From Stratiolaelaps scimitus (taxonomy: Eukaryota; Arthropoda; Arachnida; Mesostigmata; Laelapidae): a DNA stretch of 64,000 bases. Both the position numbers and the translations under genes were made by a program. A model generated the notes under the pieces. The model ran no database searches. It had not been told where the DNA came from and saw only the letters and a program-made list of their open reading frames with translations. The first letter of the stretch is position 1. The number at the start of each line of letters is the position of its first letter. The stretch lies in NCBI GenBank assembly GCA_019614645.1, contig JABWDB010000012.1:124001-188000 (forward strand), read 5' to 3'. This document shows, piece after piece, positions 51,601 through 64,000 of this stretch.

Positions 51601-53452
51601 GGCGTGGGGCACCTCAGTGAATCCGTTGTTGCTCAGGTTGAGGGCTCGCAGGCGGCGTGCTCCAATCCTGCCGAACAAAACGTCATCCAGTGCGGTCAGG
51701 TTGTTATCGTCGATACTGAGACTGGATACGTTCGTGCTCAGCATAAATCCAAACTGGCGAAGTGAGTTCCGGCCGAGATACAGAGTATCGAGCTTCGGGA
51801 GAGTCGAAAAGGCGTCGTCATCAAGCTGCTTGATGTTGCAGTTGACGAGATATAGCGTGGTGAGGCCCTTAAGACCTGTACGAAAACAAGTAACGACACA
51901 TTTGGTTTGAAGTAATTATGATGATCTCTGCTGCTACTACTACTACTACTACTACTACCACTACTACTATTATCATCTTGGGCAGAAGCGCCAATACCGC
52001 CAGTTCTTCCTGTTATGACTGATTATGGTAAGCAGCTGCTGTTAACCTGTCCCTGCAAAAATAAACTAAAACCAACCAACCTACCTTTAAAAACGTCCTT
52101 GGTCGGGTTATTCACGCCGGTGTCTTTGAGATACAGCGTACGCAGTCGCGACATGTCCCGGAAGGCGTTCACGAGGCTCGCCGCTGTCAGGTCTGGATTT
52201 CCGTTCAGGTTGAGTATCACGAGGCCTCGAGGAAGAGCATTCTCTTCCACGCGACGCACAGCGCACGATGACAGTCCCAGGGTGGTCAGGCTTTCCGGGA
52301 ACAAGCCCTTGGATACGACTGCAAGCAAATCACAATGCATAGCCACAACATACAATCGCTCGTAAGAGAGCTCCGCTCGCGGCCCTCTTGTCACAAAAAG
52401 CCACGGGGGCCTTCTAACTCCATCGATCGGAGTAGTAGTAGTTCCTGCCTAGCTCGTTCGGACATCGGCCAAGCCCGACTCGACTGAAGAGGCAACCTAC
52501 CTTCGAGATGGAAGCCATGCAGCATGAGTGTGCCCAGTTTCGGGATTCGGCTGATGGCTTCCAAGGGAGGTGGCACGTCGGCAAGGCTCTTCAAGTCCAA
52601 CACTCTGGTTTCGAGCCCCTCGAAGGCGGCCAAGTCAAACGTCTGTACGGAGCTTGTATTCAGGTGAACGATGAGAGCCTTGACGCCGGCGAGAAATCGA
52701 GCGGGCACCTCGGACATGGCCAACTCGTGAATCGAGATCACGAACTGTGCGCTGGGAGCAGCAAGTCGCAGAGCCTGGTACAGCTGCTGTAGCGGCTCAC
52801 CTGAGCTCAATCTCTGGCACACGATCTGTCAAAATATAGAATGGAGACACAGATGTGCGGACAGACAGACGCAAATACACACACGCACACACAAGATTGA
52901 CACAGGAAGACAACCACACAGCCATCACCAACAACAACAACAATCAAATGGTTATATGTTGATGCAGTTTAACAAGCGGCAACGTAAAACTGTCAATGTC
53001 GCTTATTTGTGTTTCACACCCGCTAGACGGACCCTCTACTCTTCCCAGAAAAGACACCAACCACACTTTTAGTAGTAATAACTATTATAAGATAAAAAAA
53101 ACAGTGGGCGTCACCACGCTAACCTAATGTCTAAGTGTTAGTTTCTGTTAATCCGATCTAGTTAACTCACCTCGAACCGGAAATACCTGGCGTCCACCGT
53201 TTCACTCCGAAGTGCCTCGCCACACTCAACATTTTTGTATCGGTCGAGACACACACAGTGTGGTGTTGGTGGTTGTATTCGGTCGGGTGTAGGAACTCCA
53301 GAGGTCGAAATAGGGTTGCTGATGCCGGCTGCTGCTGTTGTTGTGATCGTAGTGGACACTACACTAGCACTATCAACGGGCGCCCCATGACCGCCGGCTA
53401 GCACCGCTCCTATACATAGGCACTGCACAAACGTCTTCCCGAAGAAAGGCAT
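48693..53452 (-). CDS. Secreted leucine-rich-repeat protein with N- and C-terminal caps, 521 aa, five exons
   Basis: Minus-strand exons 53452-53171, 52825-52501, 52318-52085, 51875-51291 and 48832-48693 join with matching phases (0,1,1,1), 1566 bases in all. Residues 1-24 form a signal peptide (MPFFGKTFVQ start, hydrophobic core). A Thr/Ser/Pro-rich linker (28-65) leads to a Cys cluster CVC...C at 66-77, like an LRR N-cap. From about 110 to 475 there are roughly a dozen LRR units; clear ones include LRALNLSNNGF, LASLSLAGNHI, LRTLEMGHNEL, LWSLDLSGNLL and LGKLDLAGNRF. The last exon supplies GNPLHCDW (476-483) and a later Cys, the LRR C-cap. I see no transmembrane segment after it, so the product is probably secreted or matrix-bound and binds proteins. 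Reading through the exon-4 donor gives a stop at 51211, an alternative end without the cap. Further exons could hide in the 2.5-kb last intron. Specific family not recognised. Confidence 0.85.
48833..51290 (-). other. Last intron of the LRR gene (2458 bases)
   Basis: The donor GTGAGC at 51290 and the acceptor ttgctatcgattacag ending at 48833 join IKLE to GNPLHCDW, the normal LRR-to-C-cap transition. The intron is relatively GC-rich between about 49800 and 50650 and has a (GA)n run at 50707-50725. Several open frames inside it look like chance; I find no further LRR-like exon. Confidence 0.65.
50707..50725. repeat. (GA)n microsatellite
   Basis: Nineteen bases of GA in the last intron of the LRR gene. 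Confidence 0.9.
51933..51969. repeat. (CTA)n microsatellite in an LRR-gene intron
   Basis: About ten CTA units within the third intron (51876-52084) of the LRR gene. Confidence 0.9.
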
Positions 53453-54659
53453 GTTGTTCCCGGATGCCTTTGCAGGTCTGTCAAGACACTGCACGGGAGA
53501 CCTTGACCAGAACCTCGCGAGGTTCGAGGAAGAGCCACAAAAGAGCTGAGAAATCTGGGGCTGGAGGCGTCATTTAATGGACCCAGCACGCGCGCTCAGC
53601 GCTTTTAACCATCGCACCCTCGGCTCTGGGAGAGGGCAGACTCGCGGCACCGGAGAGGGCGCTCCGCCACAGCACCGTCATCATCGAACCAACTACGAAT
53701 GGGCCGACCGACCAACCGACCGACGACCCACAGACAGACAAACAGAGACCAAGCTACTCGTGGGGGCTTGCTGTGTTAGTTAACGTTTGGGCAGCTTCCT
53801 CGGCTGCAAACCACGAGCCACAGTGGTGGTAACACTACTACTGGGGTATATTATAACGACCACCAGAAGTATAACTAGAATACTTGCAGAGCGCGGCTGG
53901 CGGATGTTCCTTTATATATTTTTGTTTACTTATTATGCGCAATGGTGGAAAGGGCCATTGTGTCTGTTTGGGTTGCGTCTGTCGATCGGACTCCTCACGA
54001 CGACGAACCCGATAGAACGAATAGGACAGAGCTATCAATAACAATGCAAGTATCATTAGAAAATTGACCAGGGTTATGGCGGCACACGGAAAACGCAGTC
54101 CAGAAACGAGAGAAACTAAGGTCCGACAGAATTAAGCTCCTGTTAGGGAAGATTTGCCATAGATTTGCCTCTTCTCTCACTCTTATAAACAGGGTGTCAT
54201 TTGCATAGACATTACTTTCAAAGTATATATATGCCCCACAACACTATTTAATATTGTGGGATATTTAATATTGCGTTGGGAGACGGATGATGCCGATGAA
54301 TCTTTCTTCGCGTAGCTCATTGAACAAAGTACAGTATGTTAAAGAGAAGTAGCCATGAAGTTAATTACATTCTTTACAATGCACACGGGGTCGAAGTAAA
54401 TGAAGGAAAATCCCGGATTTTTAAGGTTTCCTTTGAGCCACTATTTTATTTTTTTATTTTCTAACTTGAAGAGAACTATCTTCTCCAAGTCTAAGGCAGA
54501 CCCCGTTCGCTGTTACCACTGGCTGCAACGATTTTGTAGTTGTCCCGTGGCTCCACGTGGTTGATGGCATTGCAGCAAGTGATGGAATGCATGGTCATGA
54601 GGGGCTAGGACTGGCGGAAGGAGATTTCTCAAAAGAGGAGTCTCAGGGGGACTAAAAGT

Positions 54660-54715
54660 AAATTTTCTACGTCTCTCCTCTGATTGCAAGGCGCACCGAA
54701 TGCACAACGCCAGAC
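54660..54715 (-). repeat. Head fragment of the SINE family
   Basis: Minus strand ggcgttgtgcattcggtgcgccttgcaatcagaggag, seen as short blocks, matches the box A half of the SINE at 19940 (gtgcattcgtgtgcgccttg) with few changes. Together with the pieces at 55015-55120 it may be one disrupted insertion. Confidence 0.6.
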
Positions 54716-55014
54716 CCCACGGGAGTCTAAGGCCATTCTACAGTTCGAGGGCCTGGGAAAGGACAGGCCGTGAAACGGCGCGCCAGAGACATAGAAGGCA
54801 CAGTACCACGCGGGCCGTAGACGCCGGACCGCCAGGGGGCCGAACCGCGATGGAAGAAACCTCAAGAGCTCCAGACGGAATTCGGTCAAATGCCTAGTCC
54901 CTTGCCATTCAGACAGGGTCTTACGTTTTTTAAGGTAATCTCTTTCATCAAAATCATGCAACGAAGCAACAAACAACGAAGCTCTTTTTTGTAACACGTT
55001 CTTTCCTGTCCTCT

Positions 55015-55120
55015 TGTATTTAGATTGCTCGATAAGACAGACCCATTTAAATGCCGCCGTGTGGATCGAACCCATGCACCCGAGCAGTACCGTGAACGTT
55101 AGATCTTGGCTCTGAGTCAG
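55015..55120. repeat. Rearranged SINE fragments, tail joined in inverted order to the box B part
   Basis: On the minus strand a tail fragment in reverse orientation (ttttccgggctgac...gttcacggtac) is followed at once by the body in forward orientation (gtgcatgggttcgatcc, a good box B, then gcatttaaatgggtctgtct). In the intact copy at 19940 these parts occur in one orientation, so this copy is chimeric or inverted. Confidence 0.6.
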
Positions 55121-58100
55121 CCCGGAAAATTTATTTTACGTTATTGAGATTGATAAAACTTTCAATTTACAGCAGGAGCTATCATGAGTATCCAATACTC
55201 AGCACGTCTCCCTCTTCAGTGGCAAATTTGTCAGGCAATCTCCTAACGCCACTCACCTTTTGAAGTCTGGAGAATATCGTTGCCGGCATTTTACCGACGA
55301 CATGATTTCGTCATTAGCATTACTGTTCACTAATAGAGATCAAGAAACGCGGGTAGGAAAAAATCTGGCTAGCCGCAGCTGTTCCTCTCCCACGTTGTTC
55401 TGGTCGTTCCTCGCCGACGTCGACGTCATCGCCGTCACTACTACCACCACCACCGTCTAAGAAGACAGATTGCAGTGTCCGCCCTCGTTCTTTGATGAGA
55501 TCGTCCCTTGATTGACGATTTGCATTCGTGAGATTACAACCGGATTGCCGTCGCCCTCCCGCCTCTGTATCGCTGGTGACGTCGACGGACGACGCATCGC
55601 TGTTTCGAACAAGTGTGACGATGTTCGCAATTTTCGTGATTATAGTGCTGCCAGCGGTTGATGGCTGCTGATCACAATGCCGATGGTGGGAAAGATGATG
55701 ATGGTAACGATGAAGATGACAGTGCGGTAGGCCGGGTTCGGCGAGTTGTCTTGTCCACATGCCAAACGCGAAGAGTATCAACTGATACAGGATGGACCCT
55801 CTCGACGAAACGAGATATAAAATAAAGAGAAATCAAACCGGACAGCTGATACACTTCCGCGTAGGCTGAGCACATTGTGATAACGCACCCTCGCTGAACT
55901 GTAATGAAAAAACACCAGACAACGGCAGCTGATAAGATCACACTGTCGAACTGGAACAGCAACTGATAACACTGGTGCGCGACTGACTCAGAAGGAGTCG
56001 TGCAAATCCAGGGACACGGTATATTGTGATTGTGGGTATTCTCCTGATGTTCTGCGGAGCGGCCCTCTCTTGTTGTTCTGAAGGCTCTCGGCTGAGGGGT
56101 GACATGATAATTATTCGCTTTCTGCTTGGTAGTCAATCTCGTAGAGAACAGATAGACCTATATACTCAGATGCATGAAGTACGGCATTTATCTAGTATCT
56201 ATTACATAGCACACAAAAAAGTCTATTTCGTCCTGTACGCGCCTATCTGTGCCAACAGATCTCAAATATATAACAGTTCGATATAAATATATATACATTG
56301 TATTACACATGCACACGCCTGTGTTTTTGTGGCTCGCGTCATATATTTAGTTATATACAATGAGTCCTACACGAGCGAAGCACACTACACTAACACAACT
56401 ATGAACCACAGTAAATGTAATGTACAACTGTAAAACTTAGGAATCAGCAATTTGCTTCTTCCTGCATTTAATTATTCTACCTCTAATCTAATTAAGATAA
56501 AAGTAGATGCATAGATGACATATGTACCGGAAGTCAACGGTGATCTAGAACCAACAAATTTGCCGTTACTAAAAAGTTTGCAAATCTTTGCTCGCAGTGT
56601 GTTATAGAAATTATATATATGTTTGATATCTATATAATTATATAAACTAATCCAGTGCTAATTGATGTAAGAGAGATGATATCGGGAGATGGATATCAAG
56701 GCATTACATATGCACGATGTAATGTGACGCTTCCTGTACCTGCTTCGCCGTAAGAAGAACGCGCTCTGCTGCTGCTATTGACGACGACGATATGATATCG
56801 CGGACACACGTCGTTTCGATTAAGATTGATGGTCAAATATTTAGCACTTGAAAAAACTGCCCCAGAGATTGCAGCGAGCGGTGCGGCTATTGTTGAAGGG
56901 TCGATTGAATGAATAATCCTTCAGTATTAACTCAACTCTCCTGGGGGTTCGTTTGTCGTTACGGAAGTATTCAAGTATGTTATGAAAAAAAACCGGGTAC
57001 AGTAGCGTTCGATCTTGATAGCTGTGGAAGGGTGGTGCTGTTGAACATCGTCAACAGTTCCATAAAGTGCCAGATGAGGTCACATCGTGAGTTTGCGACT
57101 GAAGCAGATAGTGCTTTTATTATAAACCTACTCTTTACTGTGAACCTTATTTGTTCCACTTGAATTGATCAGTTCTTGTTTTCGAGAAATGATTATTGCT
57201 ATCAGATCTGACACGACAGTTGTTATTTAGGATAAAGCGAACTACAGCTCGAATAGTATGATCATTTGAGGAACAGACGAGCAAATATTCCGTTCGCATT
57301 TGAGAAACAGCCGACCAAAGATTAAGCAAACATGCAAAACATGATTCCTTCCCTAACCGCATTGGCAAAAATGTTCTCTGTGCTACCATCTGTGTAGATC
57401 GTTGACTATATGAACGTGTCCATAGAATTGGGCCGATCTACGCACATTAGGATCGATAGGACACCTTGATGGGATTCGTCGGCGACGTCAGAAGTTAAAC
57501 ATGTAACTGGTAGTCCAGTGATATAAAACGGAATGTGGTTTACTTGCTGTAATAACAATAAGTTGCTGTAATAATATTAATAATGTAATATTACTACTAA
57601 AATACTCATACACAAATAGTCGCTAAACTTCGCCCTTTGTGAGAGGTGGTGGAATTTAGCAGATGATTAAACCTGGTTCAAAGTAGCGGTTGAAGTCTAG
57701 ATCATGCGTAAAAATATAAATAAAAAAGATTGGTAAATATGATAATTCCACACTTCTTAAAATCATCCTATATTCATGAGTTGAATGTATAATTAATTAC
57801 CTGGAATTATGCCAAATGTCCCGAAACCACACATAATACAATAATATTTCCGTGCGAGTGCTCTAAAAGAAAGGCGGGCTCGACTCCCTCAATTGTGTAA
57901 GGCTCGAAGTGTTGCATTATCAAAGAGCCAACGTAATATCAGTGTTGAATGTATTATACGTACACATATCCTGTTGTCGCAACGTCACATATCGTATATT
58001 GACCTACTTGAAGAGAAATCAGTGCTAAGTCAGATGAAGAGTCGCCCTCGGTTGCCTGGGATATTACTCTCGTTCTTGTCAGGGTTATGCTTGACATTAT

Positions 58101-59648
58101 CATACGATGTGTGACTCTTTCACTTGTCGACACTCGGAGGGATGGTATTTGCAAGAATAGCTATTTAGTAGTAACGTTCGACCGAGAAAACCGTGGTAAA
58201 ATCCGAGCAATTTTGGTATCAACGTCTACCACAATGTTCATTACGGTTCCTAATGCCTAAGGTACTGTGTCTATTGACTCCATGGCTATTCACACCGATC
58301 GCAACTATGTTCGATTGTCAGGATTCAAATACCTGGAGCGATATCTCAATGACTGCAATTACTACGGTTGATTGAAATAGACTTTCCAGTGAATGGGATC
58401 ATTTAGTCACTAGAAAATGAGTTATATTTCTAGATATTGGTGGTCAAAGTAGAGACCTGCTTTAAAAAAGAGCGATGTCGCTCAAATATAACGGCCGGTG
58501 AAATGATGTAGGTACCGTATGTTCAAGTTGAGTCCTTTCGTGAATATTGGCCGCATATTCATTGCAAACAACACCTCGCCGTTAACGTTTTCCATCCGAG
58601 CGATAACTTAGAACATTGAGTGGGCTTTTCGTTGTAGCGGAGGATGAGATTACGCATGATTGCAGTCACATGAATTCAAAATTAAATAGTAAGCCAAAAT
58701 GTTAGCGAATTTGGCCGTTCTCTAGACGACATGTGAGTTACAATCAGGTTAACTACTAACTAGTATTGAACTCAACGTTAAATGGCTAATATGGGCTTCG
58801 GACTGCGAGATATGTTTCCGTTTCGCGAGTTCGTGTTCAACGTAAGTGGCGTAAGCTTTGACATCGGACTGGGAGCTGACTCACGCAGCCGGTGCAAAGG
58901 GAAAATTCTCGCAGATTCTTGGTTTTTACAAAAAAAATACGCACTTTCCTAGAGCTTAAAAAATATAACTGAGAACCTTCTCTTGAAAACGATGCCAAAT
59001 CTCAATTTATGGGTAGTGTTGTTCTCCCTCGTTGGTCGTTGTTGGTTGTGAGACAAGCGTACATGTTAACGAATCCTAATAAAACTAATCCTGAACTAAT
59101 AACGACGATGCGCATGTTGCATGAATCTACTAATGAGACGAAGCCACAGTGCGTCAATGGACCTTCTAAACCTCTCAGTGTATTATATTTCTTTCAATTT
59201 GTAGTCAACATCGTTCACAGCGCTTGTGTTCTTTAGGATAGCTCTCATCCAGCTTCAAATCGCTTCGTTGCACATTTAGTCACCATTAACGTTGATCTGA
59301 CCTACAAAAATTATTTTCCTAATACATTTACGCGGTTCTTTTGCGTCCGGTCGTTGCAGTGAGAGGGGTCGATCTCACGATTTCATCGTGACCGTAGATG
59401 GATCAAGATATCGATTTCGTCACGATTATGGGCCGCTACCGACAGAGGAGATGTTGACGACTCAGCTGAGATTCAGCGGCACTATACCACCCATTTCAAC
59501 TACCAATTCAGTATTTCAAAGTGATCATGATCCAGTGCTGCAATTATCTGAACTTATTTTGTGATACTCTTTGACTATACAAATCAAGCGTAGAAAGTAC
59601 GGTACGTTTCTAACATTAAACAATTTTAAACTATTCTGCTCAGGAGAT

Positions 59649-59927
59649 TAAGCCCGTGGAGGTATGATAATTTGCTTGCATCCCATGCTTTTTCCTGAGT
59701 TGAGATACCACTAATGTGTCAATCATTTGAAACATCACAGCCATCCATAATCCGCCAATGAGCCCAATAGCTTTGAGTTACTCGTAGGGGTTTTTTTACG
59801 CTTTAACGGCAAGAGATACTTAGTATTCGCATAAACTAGTGCAATTTTATGTAGTGCCAACAAAGCGGCATAAACACTCTGACAAATGCTTGGGATGCAA
59901 GCAAATTATCATACCTCCACGGGCTTA
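59649..59927. mobile_element. MITE-like non-autonomous DNA transposon with perfect 37-bp terminal inverted repeats
   Basis: 59649-59685 and 59891-59927 are exact reverse complements (taagcccgtggaggtatg... and ...catacctccacgggctta). The outermost TA on each side fits a TA target-site duplication, leaving an element of about 276 bases (59651-59926). The 205-base interior is AT-rich with no coding frame. Small size, perfect long inverted repeats and TA ends point to a mariner/Tc1-mobilised MITE. Its ends (AGCCCG) differ from those of the mariner at 29866, so that element is not its obvious parent. Confidence 0.85.
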
Positions 59928-62730
59928 TTACGTTTGAAGGTGAATAAGTTGAGTCCAGTTTCAACCAACTTTGTACTAAGGCAGTGAATTATTATTGTTT
60001 ACAATGGTTCATACGAATGTATTTCATTAACCCAAAATAACAGTTGCACCCCCTTACTAACGCCAGACAAACTATCAAAAGAGCGAACATTACAAAACGT
60101 TCTGTGGCGTAACGATTTGTTTTATGACATTCCACAGCAGAAACCAAGATGATGCAACGTTCGGTTGATTGACGCTAATCAAAGCTGTGGTTCCCTGAGA
60201 CTACATAACTGGCACCCTCAACTCCTACGTGATTTATTCATAAAAGACAAATAGGCTCTAGTAGCACTACGTTTTGACGACTCAGTCTCCGTAGGTAAGG
60301 AGCGCATGAGCGCTCACTAACCTCCACAGTGAGTGATAAAACAGTTTATTCAAATAACATCTCCCATTGGCAGGCATTGCACCCATCAAAATGTAAATAT
60401 ACTCGTACACGCTGAGTCAGATTATTTTAAAGTAGAGAAGTCTTGAGAGAATGAAATGGTCATTTCATTCGGTGCCACAACGTCACAGGCAGCCGTCGGG
60501 AAGGTCCAGAGAGTAACAAAGGTCGACATTATAGGGGCAGACCTCGTACTCTCCCTGCCATTGTCATACATGTCCTTCGCTATATATTGATGAAGACGCG
60601 TAAACGCTAATAGTCAATAGATAACTGCGTAACACGTCGAACAACATCGTGGCTGTTTACTAACAATATGGGGTTGTGAGTTATCAATAAGTTTCGTCAT
60701 CCAGAGTCATTATGGATACGAATCGGTCAAAGCTTACCTATAATTCCTATTTTTAGTTTACCTATTTAATAAGGTATATTCAGAGGGAGCCATAAAAGGT
60801 CTTCTGTTTCAACTACACAAATCAAGAGGTATACTCACTTGATATTGAAATGCTGGACAAATTAGATTCAAGATCTACTTCTAACAAACTACTTTCGACT
60901 ACTTTGGTGAGAATATAAAAGACGAGCTTGCCTGCCAGTGGGCCTGTTTCTAGGCTAACTATGCTAGAGCTTCAGACCAGCTTTTAGAGTAGCCTTTTAC
61001 ATTTCATCTCGCAACAGACAATCGGCAACGTCTGCGTTATGAATTATATCCACTTACATAGGATTTTTAATACTTTTTTCATTTAACCAAGATAAAAGGA
61101 TCAGTTTGACGCGGTAAATCGCACCTTCCGATTACGAGAATCTTAGCAATGTCGGTGAAATATCCGTTAGCCTCAAAACCACCCAAATGAACTCTTAGGA
61201 ATCGTGATTCGTACTCTTGTGCTTCAAATCCATCCATTTGTATGATAATACCATAGCAGTTGTTTGGAAGTCTGTTAGAGCGAGCATTATTATTAGTTCA
61301 CATCCGATCGAAGCACGGAAACCACTCAATGATGTTTTCCAACAAATGTACGTGAGTAACCGCTAAACCGAAACAGCTCGCAAGAATCGAATTTGAGTTG
61401 CACGACGTTTAACAACAGTATTGTCTGTTTGTAACAAAGAATTCTCTGAAAATTTTTCCTGGCAGGCAGGCATAATAAGACACTTGTCTTATTACCGACA
61501 CTTAGAAAAGCGCATATTTGTGATAATAATAGGCATATGTCGACTGGTCATTCTTTCGTGGCCAAAAAAAATATTTCCCATTTTTTAGAATATCAGTAAT
61601 AGCTAATCTAAAATAAAGAAGGACATTTCCCTATATTAGGATTGTTATTGTACAGGACTGGCTAAAGGTGGGTTAAACATTCTGAATACTCCACCTACTG
61701 TATTAGGTCATTATTGATAGGCCCAAAGAAATAGAGATGACCCCAGAACGCTCTGTGGTGAGTCGTCTCCTAAAATTAAGCGTAGATTAAAGTTATTTTT
61801 TGATAATGTTTTTGTCCAGATACCCATCGAGCTCAATAGAGTGCAAATATTCGTTGAATAATAACAGGGTCAGTGCTTAACTGACAATCGGGTTCTTTCG
61901 AGAGGTCGACAATAACTGAATATCGAGTTGACATTCACAGGCCGATCAACTGACGCTTGGACATAGCAGTGACGTTAAGAGCTCCGATAGGGACATATCT
62001 TTTGACCAATCTCTGCACCGGTCCAGCGAAGCGCGATAACGAAAGCCTACAGGCGGTAGGTGACTGTTCTCCTTGGCTGACTTCCATTATCTTCGGTTCG
62101 GGGCACCACAGTGCTTTACCTCTAGGTCGTTCTCATATGAGCCGTTCTCATATTCTACGTCGGCGTACACGATACTCCGTCGTAGACCAATCTGTGTCTG
62201 TGCGTGAGACAACGGTCATTACCGGCGGACCGAGGCAGGTCAACCGCTGCCTGGCCGTTGATGAAGGTGGCAATTGATGTTTGAAGCCTTTTTGGCCTAG
62301 CTTGAATAGTTGTTTTTCCACGACATTGTGGCACAGTTTGGCTCATTCGTTAACTTAAGAATAAGCAAAACTACGGACAAAATGAGCTGCTGGTTCTGTA
62401 GCGTGCAACTTAGGTTTAGGACCTAACCCAAGACTGAGCACTAAATGTCATGGGATTTTGTTGTCTATTTGTTTGGTTGGCGTACAAACATCGACCTTCG
62501 ACTTCCTCTCTTTCTGGCAAAAGTCCAAAAACGGATTGTGTCTACGACGAACAAGTCGACACAGGTAGTCGGCCTTTGCTCAACACGTGTTGCAAATCGA
62601 TTGGCGCTGCTTGCTACATGAGTTCGGCTTCGGTAGTTAAAGCTGCTTTACGACGCTCCCTGCGTTCGTGTACAGATTCGATCAATTTGACTCAGTTATC
62701 ATGGGTTAGAATTATATATGATTCTCCAAT

Positions 62731-63415
62731 AATGATATGATAATATCCGTTCCTAAATGTGGCACATTATGTCTATCAGACCCTCACATATATACTCTTA
62801 ACGCCCAGCCTATACCGATTGTGAAATGTATGAGGGACCTGGGCGTGATGGTCTCATCGGACTTGAATTTTAACCTTCATATTACACAAGTCATTCAGTC
62901 CGCAACGTTCGTTTGTAACACATTATCCCGTTGTTTTATTGTGAAAAAGCCGGAATTTTATATGCATCTCTATAAGAGCTTAGATATACCGAAATTTACA
63001 TACTGCTGTGAAGTTTGGCGACCATATCTTAAGAAACATTCAGACGCTATGGAGCGAGTTCAATCAAAGTTCTTAACACGCGCCTCGCTTAGATGTGGAA
63101 TCGATCGCTCGACTCTTACCATACCTCCGATTACTGATCTACACAAACGGGCAGATATGCGATTTTACAAAAGGTTACTATCTTCAAACTCGTATTATAA
63201 ATATTTTAATGTCAGACAAAATAATCTGCGGAGTGGACAAACCATATCATCAGTACAAATCGCCAGGACCGAAAGAGTCAATAATATGTTTTCTTTTCGA
63301 GCCACACGAATTCTCAGAGACACGAATGCATATACTATGCACTAACAAATTTTTGTACACCAAATGTATACCTCCCTTTTGTTAATAAAGGTGTTTTTGA
63401 ATTGAATTGAATATT
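62731..63415 (+). mobile_element. 3' fragment of a non-LTR retrotransposon (end of the reverse transcriptase ORF)
   Basis: A 202-codon open frame (62737-63345) carries the post-catalytic LINE signature: PIVKCMRDLGVMVSSDLNF, HITQVIQSA, YKSLDIPKFTYCCEVWRPYL and MERVQSKFLTRASL. It is the thumb/C-terminal part only; fingers, palm and endonuclease are absent. After the stop come AATAAA-type sequence (63383) and a (TTGAA)n tail at about 63397-63411, typical of LINE 3' ends. The open frame is intact over its whole length, so the insertion may be fairly young, but it cannot act by itself. A related copy starts at 63952. Confidence 0.88.
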
Positions 63416-63951
63416 TTATTCTATGTCGGTATTGATTATGATTGTGCGCCCTAAAATATACTATAATTGGAGTAGCAGTTGGGGACAAGGTATCAGGGCC
63501 GAGGTCATGGCCACTCCCGAGGGAAGCGACGGCTGGCATTACCTCAGTTATTGTCTTGAAACAGGGAAGTAAACCGTGAACGTTTTAGAGAGAAAATTCT
63601 TCTTCATGATTCCCTAGGGACCTTAACAATATACGATGCCGAACTATAATAGGATCTCTAAAAGGGCCACACTTTTTAGCAGCGCTCAACTCTCTCACGA
63701 ATAGTGGTGAATAACAGACGAACCCAGCGATATATAGAGTGCAATATTAGTCGTATTAGTCAAATGGGACTACGCGGTGATAGTAGAACGCAAATATTAA
63801 TCACGTTGCTTTGTGTTTATGCGTAGGAGAAACAAAAACCAGTCTCACACAATAAGATACCGGAAATTATTGTGCAATTCACAGGGTACTCGTGAAAGAC
63901 ATAGTTAGATAAACAGGCTATCGGGGTTCTATTTGCTACAACCCTAGGTAC

Positions 63952-64000
63952 AATGATAATATCCGTCCTTAAATGTGCTACATTATATCCATTAGACCCT
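63952..64000 (+). mobile_element. Start of a second copy of the same LINE fragment, cut by the window edge
   Basis: The last 49 bases match 62733-62778 with about eight differences (shared: gataatatccgt, aaatgtg, agaccct) and encode the same ISV-KC--L--DP pattern. Both copies begin near the same point of the ORF and have the same orientation, about 1.2 kb apart. The copy continues beyond the window. Confidence 0.75.

Larger units (their letters stand above)
53453..62730. other. 9.3-kb stretch without a supported gene
   Basis: Begins with the presumed 5' region of the LRR gene (GC-rich to about 53780). It then holds SINE fragments (54660-55120), open but unrecognisable frames on the minus strand at 55320-56136, and the MITE at 59649. 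The rest is AT-rich and featureless. Confidence 0.55.

Noticed and set aside
55320..56136. Overlapping minus-strand open frames of about 150 codons
   Set aside because: No domain, biased composition and no matching splice partners.

Overview
This is a eukaryotic, intron-rich, AT-leaning genomic window, most likely from an arthropod. My guess is a chelicerate such as a mite, on the basis of short-to-medium GT-AG introns, many (TA)n and CAA/CAG microsatellites, mariner and non-LTR elements, a DEG/ENaC channel, a modular trypsin and a secreted LRR protein. No sequence here fixes the species. I see no bacterial, organellar or viral genes, no CRISPR array and no rRNA genes.

Four multi-exon protein genes can be assembled with every splice phase agreeing. 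(1) A plus-strand CRAL-TRIO lipid-transfer protein, 8739-17980, six coding exons, 370 aa; one intron uses a GC-AG pair and a 5.7-kb intron holds a dead LINE fragment. (2) A plus-strand DEG/ENaC sodium channel subunit, 24582-29297, six exons, 534 aa, with both transmembrane segments and the G-x-S filter. (3) A minus-strand secreted protease with two thrombospondin type-1 repeats in front of a complete trypsin domain, 34753-32975, two exons, 476 aa. (4) A minus-strand secreted leucine-rich-repeat protein, 53452-48693, five exons, 521 aa; its LRR C-terminal cap is on a distant last exon reached through a donor inside what looks like a longer open frame. Genes 2 and 3 converge on a 3.7-kb interval that contains a mariner transposon. 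The four genes share no obvious pathway.

The rest is mobile-element debris and simple repeats. There is a mariner copy with both terminal repeats but a broken transposase (29866-31123). Two 5'-truncated non-LTR retrotransposon fragments lie at 13430-14545 and 62731-63415, and a second copy of the latter begins at the right edge (63952-64000). A non-coding MITE has perfect 37-bp terminal inverted repeats (59649-59927). A tRNA-derived SINE has 17-bp target-site duplications (19940-20115), with fragments of the same family elsewhere. A second repeat family ends in (TTTACC)n, and one of its copies lies directly against a splice acceptor of the CRAL-TRIO gene. The interval 34754-48692 (13.9 kb) and most of 53453-62730 contain no gene I can support.
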